A stretch of DNA of 64,000 nucleotides from Portulaca oleracea (GCA_029582165.1 CM055879.1:32634830-32698829), one strand, 5' to 3'. Counted from the first letter of the stretch, positions 12,545 to 22,730 are shown. Program-made: numbers and translations. The notes: a model not told the origin generated them from the letters alone.

Positions 12545-12955
12545 AGACTCACGAAGGTATCGGTCGATTAGTGCTGTGAGTGAAGCAGTGGTCGCGACGA
12601 GGGTGAGGGCGCGAGCAGCGGCGAGTGCAGTGATGGGCTGATAGTGCGGTGGCCGCGACGGGTGTGGACAGTTGGCATCGCTGGCTGGGTCTGCGCGTTG
12701 GGAATCAGAGGGAGGAGGTGGGTGCGCGAGGTGAAGGGCGTGCGAGAGCAGCGATGGTGTTCCCATTTGGCAGGCGTGAGCAGAGGCGGTTATGGTTGTG
12801 GTGCGGTGGTGCGAATGGTGGTTGCACGACAGCTATGGTGGTGGTGAGACGGGTAGATAGTGTTGGGAGTGGGATGGGGGGCGGTTTGAGAGGAGGTGGT
12901 GACGGGTGGTGCAAGCCGTGGTTGGGTGGAGAAGGAGTTAGGGTTTGAGAGGAAA
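12545..12955. other. GC-rich block inside the LARD-like element
   Basis: A sharp rise in G+C with overlapping long frames on both strands (12467-12766, 12649-12948, 12790-13080). The frames are rich in Gly, Arg and Trp on one strand and Pro, Ser, Thr and His on the other, typical of chance frames in GC-rich DNA. A captured gene piece is possible, but I see no domain. Confidence 0.4.
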
Positions 12956-12999
12956 GAAGGAGAAAAGAAAAGAGAAGAAGGGTTCTGCGCTGGACTTAG

Positions 13000-13110
13000 G
13001 GCACGGGTGTGCCAATTTGGCACGGGTAGGTGTGCACACAATTTGTAACTTTGACAACCTTGCTGTTTTGGGTGTGCCAATTTGGCACGGGTGGGTGTGC
13101 CAAATTGCTA
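13000..13110. repeat. Inverted GGCACGGGTG motif cluster, shared with the LTRs
   Basis: Two or three copies of GGCACGGGTGGGTGTGCC and its inverse, the same words found once in each LTR at about 6221-6266 and 15444-15489. Each could fold into a short hairpin. Confidence 0.65.
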
Positions 13111-13425
13111 CTTCCAAATTTCAGCAATTTTCATTAACCTTGAGTTCAAAACACATATTTGCCCTGCAATAATCACCATAAAAACATCAATACACCTTCA
13201 ATCAACCCACCAACACTTCTCAATCACACTTTCATAAATTCACATCGATTCCAACCTCAACAAACATTTTATTTCACTCAAATTCTCCACCCGCAATAAC
13301 ACACAAACACACTCAATTTTTTTTTTACCCAACGAAAAAAAAAGATGAAACAAAACAAAAGAAAAACCTAAACTATAAAGCATATAAACTTGGGTTGCCT
13401 CCCAAGAAGCGCTAATTAAAGGTCC

Positions 13426-14469
13426 TTAGCTTGACCTAAGAAATTCGGACGCCGCTAAGGCTCGCAAGAGCTTATCAAACACCTGCGAGTACAGTTCAGA
13501 TGAATGTAAGTAAGAAAACACTGGTAAAGATGAGGAAATAATAGCGAGTGTTCTCTTAACCTTGTCTAATGAGAGTGATGAACAAAAATAAGAACTTGGG
13601 ATTGGTTTAGGGGAATCATGGAACACAAACTCATCTTGCACAATATTAGATGGCACATCCACTACACATGACTCCCTTAAAGGAGTTTCCTCAAAATTAT
13701 GACACTCATCATATGCATTCTCTAACTCATTGGAAGAATAATCATCATGAGCAACATTGGATTCAGTAAAGGGATGGTCAATCTCTTCCTCTAGTCCGGA
13801 CTTTAAAGGAATGAAAGACTCATCATCATCACACAGATAATCCTTAGCCCTATTAGCAGATGAAATAAGGTTAATATAATGCGACGATTCAAGTTCCCTC
13901 GTATGACTTTCAAGCATAACTAGTTGCTCATTCATGGTCTTTATCAAACTTGCAATTCTAGCATAACCTTCCGCAGAAATATTGTATGGACATGAATTAC
14001 TAGCATAGTCAAAAGAACTGCAAAGAAAACATGAATCACAAGCATATGAGGAATTGTACAAATGTGGATCCTTGGGTTGATCTACAAATGGAGATTGAGT
14101 ATGCAAATCAACACAAGGGGATAAGGGACAAACATTCACAAATTGGTTCTCATAGTATGATTTAGCATGAAAAGCACAAGGGTCATCAAAAGAAGAACCC
14201 GATGAACAACAAGCCTCCTCAAGCTCACGAGTATCCCAAATCAACCATTCAAGCAATTCCCAAGCCTCACACTCACTTTTAGCTTGAAAACCGAAATAAT
14301 CCAAAAGAATACGAGTCTCAACATTCACACCCTCATCAACAATATACAATACTTCCCACTTTGTAAAAGTAAAATCACATTGAGCACAATAAGCAAGATA
14401 GTCATCTAATTGATTCCAATAAGTGCAAAACAATTCTTGCTCATATTGAGGGAAGTGGGGAAGATTCAT
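13426..14469 (-). CDS. 347-residue ORF of the LARD-like element, unknown function
   Basis: Open for 347 codons with a start 92 bp after the primer site, in the gag position of the element. I do not recognise the protein. It is acidic, rich in Cys, Ser, Tyr and Phe, begins MNLPHFPQYEQELFCTYWNQ, and includes CAQCDFTF and a Cys-rich middle (DSCFLCSSFDYASNSC). No CCHC knuckle, DSG protease, RT or integrase motif is visible. No signal peptide or membrane helix is obvious. It could be an element-borne gag-like or accessory protein kept open by recent activity. Its intactness fits the young LTRs. Whether it is translated is unknown. Confidence 0.6.
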   Translation of the reverse strand: MNLPHFPQYEQELFCTYWNQLDDYLAYCAQCDFTFTKWEVLYIVDEGVNVETRILLDYFGFQAKSECEAWELLEWLIWDTRELEEACCSSGSSFDDPCAFHAKSYYENQFVNVCPLSPCVDLHTQSPFVDQPKDPHLYNSSYACDSCFLCSSFDYASNSCPYNISAEGYARIASLIKTMNEQLVMLESHTRELESSHYINLISSANRAKDYLCDDDESFIPLKSGLEEEIDHPFTESNVAHDDYSSNELENAYDECHNFEETPLRESCVVDVPSNIVQDEFVFHDSPKPIPSSYFCSSLSLDKVKRTLAIISSSLPVFSYLHSSELYSQVFDKLLRALAASEFLRSS

Positions 14470-14560
14470 TTTTTTGGATTTTTCAAATTTTTTAATTTTT
14501 TTTGGATTTTAAAGACCTAACAAGAATCCTCAAGAAAGCTCGAAACCTAGGAAGCGACAA

Positions 14561-14579
14561 CTCCCCGGCAACGGCGCCA
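14561..14579 (-). other. Primer-binding site complementary to tRNA-Asp
   Basis: TGGCGCCGTTGCCGGGG on the minus strand, four bases inside the 5' LTR. It is complementary to the 3' end of plant tRNA-Asp(GTC) including CCA. This primer is common in Athila-type and LARD elements. Confidence 0.88.
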
Positions 14580-14583
14580 ATTT

Positions 14584-15825
14584 TGTTGTCGTACTTTTGG
14601 GAGTACGATTGTCGATCTCAGGGAGTTGTGTTCCAAGCACTCAGAGTAGACTCAAGTGTTTCAAGTTAGGTGAATAAACCACGTGATGGTGATGGTGATG
14701 AAACTACAAACTACGAAAGCAATAAAAAGTTGTTCAAGCGACAAAATCGGTATTCAACAACTAATCAATTTGAACGACCTAATCTACCAATTCTAAACAA
14801 GCAATCAAGAGTGATCGGTTGCACCATCAAAGCTCACCAAAGCCCTCTCTCGAGGGTCAAGGGCTAGTCTAACTATTCCAACTACCTATTCTCATGGAGT
14901 TAGTCTAATTAAACTACAAGAATAGCAACCCTAGACCTAATTAGAATTCGACTATTCTCATGTCCACAACCCTAACTATTTTCTCCTCCACACTAGAAAA
15001 TTAATCTCACCTCTCGGTGTTCATCAATTTCCTAAAGAAATACAAATGAAAACTCTCTCGAGCATTTCATCGAACATATGGTGGGCAAGAGAAAACCTCT
15101 AACTACAAGCATGAATTTAGATAGATTAGGACTAAAACAAGATTAATTCATTGTCAAACACATCAATTACTACCCAAACAACATAAAACTAACAAGAAAT
15201 TAACATAGAAGAAAAATAGAGAGAAAGGGATAGAAGAACTTAGTCTCGAATTGAAAGCCAAATTCAATCTCCTTCTTGAATTCATAAATTCTTCAATGGA
15301 AATCTAAACCTAGAACTAGAGATGCTAGGGAGGAAACCTCCCTTCAAGCCTAGAGAGAAAATTGTGAAAAGAAAATAACGTAGAATGAAAAACTACTGTC
15401 TTTTTTTTGGGATAATAAAACGAAAAACCGCAAGTCAGGGGTTTTGGCACGGGTGGGTGTGCCAATCGGCACGGGTGCCCGTGCCAAACCCAAAAAACTG
15501 CATTTTCGATCCTTGTAATGTGTGTTGGCTAGAAAATTTCAAAGATCTCCCCCTTAGGTTGTGCTAGCTTGCGTAGTTGCTCACGGACACTTCCTTTGGA
15601 TTCTCTCACATCCTGTCTTCATCCCGACTTCCACACCTTGCATGCCAAAATCACGAAACTTTGCTATTTCATCCGAAATTTGCCTACAATTCAACAAGAT
15701 TCATTACTTTAGTTAAATGAGACAAAGTTATCTAAACCATGTCAAATATGCTGCAAAAAGGGGTAGAATAGCGCCGAAACAAACCAAGAAACCAAGGTTA
15801 CAAGTGGTAAAAACGAGGTTTATCA
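14584..15825 (-). repeat. 5' LTR of the Ty3/LARD-like element
   Basis: Same length as the other copy, about 98.4% identical by eye. It is placed as 5' because the tRNA-Asp primer site lies just inside it on the minus strand. Confidence 0.93.
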
Positions 15826-15830
15826 AATAT
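15826..15830. other. Target site duplication, right (AATAT)
   Basis: Partner of 5356-5360. Both copies lie within the Copia 3' LTR. Confidence 0.88.
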
Positions 15831-16427
15831 GCAGAAATTCGGTCTGGCACAATTCGTGTAATATCGAGCTCAACAATATTATTTTGGAGGATGCTCGAGT
15901 GGATCCCTTGTGAAAAGGGCTGCTTTGAGTTTATTGTATCTTACCTTCTCAAAAAAAAAAATGAAAGCTAAAATAATGAGAAACAGTTTATGTGTAAAAC
16001 TGAAAAACTCAGAGAAAAACCCACGAATAACGACAGCCAGAAATATTCCACTATGAGAAAAGATAAGTACAAAGATGATCACAATCACACAATGTGTGAT
16101 GTGATTAAGATTAGAGGACAAAACCCTCCGTCTGTCACTCTATTGGGAACACAAAAATGGAATAGTTAGGGAAATATAAAAGATCTCACAATTACACAAT
16201 ATATGTTAAAATCTCTCTTGATGTGTAATGCATAGATTGATTGAAACTCATGGTAGCTACATCTATTTATACTCAAAGGTTGATGAAGAATATGAAAAGC
16301 ATTGTTGATGGAGTAATATGGAAAGTCTTGGAGAACAATTCTCATCGTAGCATTATAGAAATACTTGGAGAACAATTTAGAGCAATTGAACAACATTGAA
16401 AGGATCCAATGTGAGATATTCCCAACA
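15826..16427 (-). repeat. Copia 3' LTR, major part
   Basis: Begins on the minus strand with TGTTGGGAATATC after the purine-rich AAGATGGAGA. It continues to the Ty3-like insertion at 15825, and the remainder is at 5311-5360. The stretch 15831-15958 has no counterpart in the 5' LTR. Confidence 0.82.
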
Positions 16428-16499
16428 ATCTCCATCTTGGACCATGATCCGATCTTCATTCGAAAAGATAACTCTGACTGTCGCCTTTTAACGTCCTCC

Positions 16500-17931
16500 A
16501 CCGAGGGGACGACCCCGAACGGCTGTTAGCAACTCTAGATACCAAACTTAGCCATTAGTAATGGTTTGGTGAGCATGTCTGCAGAATTCTCATCCGTGTG
16601 AATCTTCTTCACCGTTATTTCACCAATAGCAACTATGTCGCAAATGAAGTGATATTTCACACTAATATACTTGGTCTTGGAATAATACAAATCATTCTTG
16701 TCAAGTGAGTTGCACTTTGACTATCAGAGTAGACATAAGTAACACCTTGTGCAACACCAAGCTAAATAACAAGACCACGAAACCAACTAGCTTCCTTCAC
16801 TCCTTTCATTGCAGCGATGTATTCAGCTTCAGTAGTGGATAAAGCTACACCAGGCAGTAAGGATGCTTTCAAAGAGATAACACCACCACATAAGGTAAAA
16901 GTATAAATAGAGACCATATTCTATCAAGGTCTCTTGCACAATTAGAATCTACATATCCAACAATATCATTAGAAGTAACAATACTTCTATGAAAGATCAA
17001 ACCACGATCAGTTGTAGCCTTCACATAGCGAAGGATCCATTTGACCCCATTACAATGTTCCTTCCACTAAACAATGCGTATATTGGCTCACCACGTTAGG
17101 TGCATGAGCTAAGTTTGGTCCAGTGCACATTATAGCATGCATAAGACTTCCAACAATACTAGAATAAGGAATGTTAGACATCACATCAGATTCCTCCTTA
17201 AATTGAGGACTACAAGCTAGACTGAGTTTGAAATGAGCACTAAAACGAGTAGAGACATGCTTACAATTGCTTATATTGAACTGAGAAAGGACGTTCTCAC
17301 GGTATTTCTTCTAAGATAAGTAGAGCTTACCAGCCTTTCGATCTCTCCTAATCTCTATACCTAGTATCTTCTTAGTAGCACCAATATCCTTCATCTTTAA
17401 CTCACTTCTAAGTTGGGATTTCAACCTGTCAATCAGATACTTATCCTTGGAGGCAATAAGCATGTCATCAACATATAATAACAAGTAGACAGTTGAATCA
17501 CCAATCTTTTGAAAATACACACAAGAGTCATATCTGCATCGTGTGTAGCCATGACTCGACCTAAAAGAGTCACACCTCTTATACTATTGGCGTGGAGCTT
17601 GTTTGGGCCATAGATGGACTACCTCAAATGACATACAAGATTCTCCTTCTTTGGAATCACATAACCCTCGGTTGTCTCATAGAGATTTCTTCATCCAAGT
17701 CACCATATAGGAAAAAGTTTTCACATCCATTTGTTCTAACTCTATATTATCAAGAACAACTAAAGATAATAGAACATGAATGGAAGTATGACGAACAACA
17801 GTAGAGAATACCTCATTGTTATCAACTCCCTCTTTTTGGTTGTAACCACAAACAACTAGACGAGCTTTCCATCTAGCATCTTCAAGCTCATGGATTCCTT
17901 CCTTCTTCTTGTATATCCACTTAGTTGTCAA
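16500..17931 (-). pseudogene. Copia reverse transcriptase and RNase H remnant
   Basis: Frame 17677-17931 holds the start of the Copia RT domain (KWIYKKKEG, ARLVVCGYNQKEG). Frame 17311-17520 holds the catalytic YVDDMLIASKD. Further along, about 16795-16855, the minus strand reads ALSTTEAEYIAAMKGVKEAS, the Copia RNase H signature. Frameshifts and stops separate these pieces, so no functional enzyme is encoded. Confidence 0.88.
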
Positions 17932-18209
17932 GGCTCGTCATCCCTTTAGAAGCTCATGTAGCTCCCAAGTCTGATTCTTGTGGAGGCTCTCTTTCTCTTC
18001 TTGAGTAGCCAAGAGCCAACTGGAAGCATTAGGGCATGAGATTTCTTCTTTATAGCATTATGGCTTGAACTTTACTGACATTTCTTCGGTAATAGAGAAA
18101 GCATAGGCAACTAGCCATGAATCTTCATCTCCTGCATATCGAGAAGGAGGTCTGATCGTTCTCCTCGATCTGTTTCTCGCAATGCAGCGGTCCTCCACCT
18201 AAGGCTCAA

Positions 18210-19186
18210 TTAGAGGAGCATCATTCTCTTCATCTTCTTCTTCATGATCCTCATCATGCACATGAGGTGTGGGCGAAGGAGTGTATCATCCTGAGCTTCA
18301 CTAGTAGGTGTAAGTGCTCTACCTTGAGTTGTAATCGTTGGAGTATCCAACTCCACCTCCTTGCTAGTGCCATGAGAGGAATCTGCATTTTCAGAAGAGA
18401 AAAACAGTAGACTTCTCTCCAGAAAAGTACATAACTTTCTCATTAAAGGTAATATCCCTATTTTTGATGATCTTCCTAGAGCTAGGACACCATATGCGAT
18501 AACCTTTAGATTCAATTGCATAACCAAGGAACATGCATTTAATAGCTCTAGGAGATAATTTGTCTTCATTAGCATGAGCAAAAACAGTACATCCAAAGGT
18601 CCTTAGGAAGGAGTAATCAACAAGTTTACCTAACCAAACTTCTTCAGAAATTTTGAAGTTAAGAACTGAATGAGGAGATCGATTGATGAGGTAGCATGTT
18701 GTTAAACATGCTTTTGCCCATAATTCACTTGGTTGCCATAAGTTAGCAGGAGAAAGCATACTGCGGGATCTCTCTAAGATGGTTCAATTGATGCGATCTA
18801 ATATGACATTCTGTTGAGGTTTGTCTACCAATGTTTTGTGCTTAACAATGCCCTCAGTTGCACAAAACTCATTAAAGTCATGCTCAAAAAACTCAAGACC
18901 GTTATCAATTAATCTAAGAGTCTTGATCTTTCTCCTGGTTGATTTTCAACTAGGGCCTTGAACTTCTTGAATATGGGAAACACTTCATTCAAAGGAAATA
19001 AACCCAAACCTTTCTTGAGAAATCATCCATAAAGGTGACCACATAATGTTTGACACTTAAGGAGGCAACTGTCGAAGGACCCCATAAGATAGAATGAATA
19101 TAGTCTAGGATACCTTCGGTGTGTGAGTGGCCGTAGAGAAGCCACTCTCTTCTGCTTACCAAATACACAATGATTGCAGAAGTCAA
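18210..19186 (-). pseudogene. Copia integrase remnant
   Basis: Minus-strand frames 18989-19186, 18391-18759 and 18210-18596 spell integrase core and its C-terminal extension, including NLWQPSELWAKACLTTCYL and SPRAIKCMFLGYA, typical of plant Copia elements. At least two frame changes and several stops break it. Confidence 0.85.
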
Positions 19187-19195
19187 GCCAATACC

Positions 19196-19731
19196 TTACT
19201 TGCCAAGAAGACATTTCTTGCTAAGTAACGACATGTCTTTTTCACTCATATACCCCAATCGAGCTTGCAATAACTGAGCGCGATCCACTTCTGGGGAAGA
19301 AACCACTACTGCAACCGAGTATGTGACTGTGGTCTTGTCTAGAATATATAGGCTCCCGCACGTATTTCGTCGTATGAGAACCAACGAGCCCCGAGAGATT
19401 TTCAAGACCCCATCTCCACCTGTGTACTTGCAATCGAGAGACTCAAGAGTACCAAGTGAGTTCAAATTACGCTTCAATTCAGGAATATGACACACATTGG
19501 ATAGAGTTCTCACAACAACATCATGTTTTTTTAATTAAACGATTTCAATCTCATTGGCCTTACAAGAAGCATCATTACCCATAAACACAACAACTTGATC
19601 TAGGGGTTTGTATGTAGAAAACCAATCTTGACGAGGATAAATATGATAAGTACAACCAAAATCAATGAACCACTCATTCTCGTGACAATTATCTGAAGTG
19701 GTTACAAGTAATACATCATCTTTAGAGTTCC
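19196..19731 (-). pseudogene. Copia protease and pre-integrase remnant
   Basis: WFIDFGCTYHI at about 19650 matches the Copia protease active-site region, normally D-S-G; the serine is phenylalanine here. The following frame (19196-19513) carries the GAG pre-integrase region ending in LLQARLGYMSEKDMSLLSKK. A stop in a poly-T stretch near 19535 separates the two. Protease would be inactive from the substitution alone. Confidence 0.8.
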
Positions 19732-20500
19732 CTATAGAAGCCTCTCCATTAAGTTTATTGTTTGCCTTATTTTTTTTTTCTTCTTTTCCAACTTCCAACA
19801 CTCAGAGGCTACATGACCTGACTTCGTACAATAGTTACACCTTTTGATTGACTTATGGCCTCTAGACTTAGATCTAGATGGTTTTCTATTGCTACTCTCG
19901 CCTTTGTCAGAGTTTATACCCCTAACAATTAGGTCTTCTCTTGTATCAGCATTTCTAACATCAAGGTCTAATTTTTCTTTGGACAAAAGGCTAGCTTTGA
20001 CACCTTTAAGTGTCGGTTCATTATCACCATATAACACAATCTCCTTAAATTTTTTTTGTAGGATTCAAGCAATGACACAAGCACAATAGCCTTATCTAGA
20101 TCACTTAACTTTTGATCAATACTCTCAAGATCATGAATAAGAGAAGTAAATACTTTCAAATGTTTTTGAATGGGAGTACCTTCAGCCATATTAAAAGAAT
20201 AAAGTCGTTCCTTCATGTGGATTATGTTGGTGATGCGCTTCATCATGTAGAGTTGTTCCAACTTGTTCCATAGATCAACATGTATCTCCATGTCAAGAAC
20301 CTCTTGTAGTATATTTGGTGCCAAACACAGTTGAATGGTTGATATAGCTCACTCCTCAAGATCATCCCAATTCTTGATGACGTCCTTCTTCGCCTTCTTA
20401 TCAATTCCCCATCCAGCGTCATCCATAGAATCCGGTTTCTTGAGGAACCCATTGAGAACTTTCCACGATTCATTCTGTATCAAAGTCTCCTTCATCTGAA
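19732..20500 (-). pseudogene. Copia gag remnant with zinc knuckle
   Basis: Minus-strand frames encode a UBN2-type gag domain (for example LWNKLEQLYMMKR near 20240) followed by a CCHC knuckle, CNYCTKSGHVASEC, near 19815-19860, which fits CX2CX4HX4C. Gag would form the virus-like particle and bind element RNA. The frame shifts near 20340 and again near 19970-20040, so no full gag can be made. Confidence 0.85.
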
Positions 20501-20579
20501 CTTCCAAAGGTCGAAGTCAATCATTCCATCGAACTTAGGAATTTCAGCCTTCATGTTAGAACTCATCCTTGATACCAAA

Positions 20580-20591
20580 GCTCTGATACCA
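20580..20591 (-). other. Copia primer-binding site (initiator tRNA-Met)
   Basis: TGGTATCAGAGC on the minus strand, two bases inside the 5' LTR. This is the standard Copia site complementary to the 3' end of initiator tRNA-Met. Confidence 0.9.
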
Positions 20592-20593
20592 CT

Positions 20594-20880
20594 TGTTAGG
20601 AAATTTGTGAAAATTTGGTATAAAATCGAGTCACAAGGAAACAATGAAAGCTAAAATAAAAAGAAATAATATACGTTGGAAACCGAATAACTCGGAGAAA
20701 AACTCACAAACAACGACATCCCCAAAAAATTCCACTTTGAAAAAAGATGAGTACAAAAGCGATCACAACCACAATGTGTGATTTAATGAAGATTAGAGGA
20801 AAAAACCCTCTCTTAATCTCTTCCCCCCCCCCCCCCAATGGGAATACAAAGATGGAATAGTTAGGGATGCAACCCCAACA
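20594..20880 (-). repeat. Copia 5' LTR, internally deleted
   Basis: Read on the minus strand it starts TGTTGGGG and ends CCTAACA, directly before the primer site. It matches 15959-16165 and 5311-5350 over its outer parts but lacks a central block kept in the 3' LTR. A run of 14 C lies at about 20823-20836. Confidence 0.85.
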
Positions 20881-21213
20881 AAGCTCTTAAGGCCCTTGAG
20901 CTAGAAACACATCTTGTTGAAATTTCTTCTGAGAATTTTGATGAGATTGTGTATGGGGATTCTGTTCTTAAATGTGATGAAAGTGTATCCCTTAATTCCA
21001 TCATTTCATCTCAAGTTATGTCTAATTGTTTTGAAACCGTCGTTTGCCTTGAGCCTCATTTTAAGTCCGTGTCTTCGTGTTGTATCTTTACGGATACAGA
21101 TTATGTGAACATTACCTATATGCTCGATAGGAAAGATAATGAATCCCAAGGCCATGATCATTTTTTAGACCCGTATCGTTTGTACTTATTGGACACGCCT
21201 AGAAAAAAAATTA
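20881..21213 (+). pseudogene. Open fragment of unknown, possibly retroelement, protein
   Basis: From the Copia border the plus strand stays open for about 110 codons (KALKALELETHLVEISSENF then a Cys-rich part with CIFTDTDYVN) until a stop in the next foldback element. No ATG starts it, so it looks truncated by the Copia insertion or a deletion. Composition (Cys, Ser, Asp, Phe) resembles the 347-residue ORF at 13426-14469, but homology is not established. Confidence 0.4.
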
Positions 21214-21639
21214 GGATTATTGGACGATAATGTACTGAACTTTAGGGGTATTGGACAATAATGCACTGAACTTTTTTTTGGACTCTAATACACTGAACTT
21301 TGAGGGTATTTGACAATAATACACTCATAACAATTCCGATGGTAGTTGACGCGGTGGTGGTCCTACTTTGAAGTGTCGTTTTTCTAATTTTTTTCAGAAA
21401 AGAACTTTTGCCGTGTAAGAAACTACACATAAGCAGGATGACTAATATATTTTTTTTGGAAAAAAAAAGAAAAATGACATTTCAAAGTAGAACCGCCACC
21501 AAGTCAACTACCACCGGAATTGTTCTAAGTGCATTGTTGTCTAATATCCACAAAGTTCAGTGTATTAGAGTCCAAAAAAAAGTTCAGTATATTACTGTCA
21601 AATACCCTTAAAGTTGAGTGTATTATCGTCCAATAATCC
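21214..21639. repeat. Foldback MITE with about 200-bp arms
   Basis: Begins GGATTATTGGACGATAAT and ends with its inverse. The arms match along nearly their whole length, leaving a short centre near 21420. Each arm holds three units of a word close to 'ACTGAACTTT...TATTGGACAATAAT'. Flanks are A-runs, so the target duplication is ambiguous. No coding capacity. Confidence 0.88.
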
Positions 21640-22043
21640 AAAAAAAAATGTGGAAACATTCTGTGATTAATCATTTAATTCTTCTATGGTGTTTGATTTG
21701 CAAAAAATGGTGTTGACTTTACATGACCTATCTCTCCTAAAGGTCTCTAGTGTGTTGTTTTGTCACACATGCAAAATAGTTTGACAAGCCTTTAATGATT
21801 TTGATGGCATCTGTGGAATGTCTGAGTCCTAAAATAATAGATTAAGTTGATTAACTGATGTCCGTATAGCTTGCTTGAAGAAAAGTTGTAGCTACCTGGC
21901 ACCTAACCTCATGTATCGAGAACACACTGGGGCTTCTTATTATTTTTGTTGAATATATTTTTATTCTCCCTTTTTGAAAATCTCTTCATGTCACCATGCT
22001 TACAAATGTCACCATGTTTATAAATGTGCTTATAATATCTTAC

Positions 22044-22730
22044 GCTATTAGCAATGGTGTTCTTAAAATTTGAGAAGATATAGTACAAATAGTATTATTG
22101 TAATAAGGAGTGAAGCATGTTCATAGGTAATAGTTGAGAATATGATGAGAATTGAAATAACTAGAGGAAAGGATAATATTTAATAATTTAAATAGTAAAA
22201 GATAAAAGATAAAATAAAATACTTTTTTCTTTTTCTTTCCTCTTTCTCCTATCTCTCTCCTCGATGTTCCAACCATCTTTTGGAACATCTCAATGTTCAA
22301 AAACATATTGGAACATCACTTTTTTTCTTTTTCTTTTTTTTTCTCTCTCTTACACATTCCAAGCTTTTGGAACACCATTACTAATAGCCTAATAGCGTTA
22401 GTAATGGTGTTTCAAAAGTTTGGAACGTGTAAGAGAGAGAAAAAGAAAAAAAATGATGTACATGTTCCAATATATTTTGGAACACTGCGATGTTCCAAAA
22501 CATAGAAACATAGAGGTGAAAGATAGAGAGAAAGAGGATAGAGAAAGAAAATTATATTATATTTTCTTTTACTATTTAAATGATTAGATATTATCATTCA
22601 CTCTACTTATTCTTCACCATGCTTCATACCATGTTTTCAACCATTACCCAAGAACATACCACACTTTCTATTATAATAATATTATTTGTATTATTTGTTC
22701 TCAAATTTTAAGGACTCCATTGCTAATAGT
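22044..22730. repeat. 687-bp near-palindromic foldback element
   Basis: Left end GCTATTAGCAATGG matches the inverse of right end CCATTGCTAATAG. Arms of roughly 340 bp pair throughout, centred near 22390, with GGAACA and CT-rich words in inverted order. TCTTAC occurs at both borders and may be the target duplication. Could be one long foldback MITE or two copies head to head. Confidence 0.85.

Larger units (their letters stand above)
5361..15825 (-). mobile_element. Non-autonomous Ty3/LARD-like LTR retrotransposon, nearly intact ends
   Basis: Two 1242-bp direct repeats (5361-6602 and 14584-15825), both TG...CA, flank about 8 kb. A 5-bp duplication AATAT sits at 5356-5360 and 15826-15830. The minus-strand 5' LTR (14584-15825) is followed by a tRNA-Asp primer site. 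The 3' LTR is preceded by the purine tract AGCATGGGGGGC. I counted about 20 substitutions between the LTRs (about 1.6%), mostly transitions, so insertion was recent relative to the broken Copia host. The interior has one 347-codon ORF and no recognisable protease, RT, RNase H or integrase. That matches large retrotransposon derivatives that rely on a partner's enzymes. A CACTA element interrupts the interior at 7103-10432. Confidence 0.92.
5311..20880 (-). mobile_element. Ty1/Copia retrotransposon, decayed and interrupted
   Basis: Minus-strand element. The 5' LTR is 20594-20880, the primer site 20580-20591, the polypurine tract about 16428-16439. The 3' LTR begins at 16427 and is split by the 10.5-kb Ty3-like insertion, so its last 50 bp are at 5311-5360. 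Between the LTRs lie gag, CCHC knuckle, protease, integrase, reverse transcriptase and RNase H remnants in Copia order, each broken by frameshifts or stops. The two LTRs differ by large indels: the 5' copy lacks roughly 260 bp present near 16165-16425, and the 3' copy carries about 128 extra bp at 15831-15958. Flanking bases do not form a clear target duplication. Dead element. Confidence 0.9.

Noticed and set aside
12467..13080. Gly/Arg/Trp or Pro/His-rich frames on both strands
   Set aside because: Long frames on both strands are expected in GC-rich DNA; no conserved domain visible. Kept as a GC-rich block only.
5311..20885. Target duplication for the Copia element
   Set aside because: Flanking AAATT (5306-5310) and AAGCT (20881-20885) do not match, so none is claimed.
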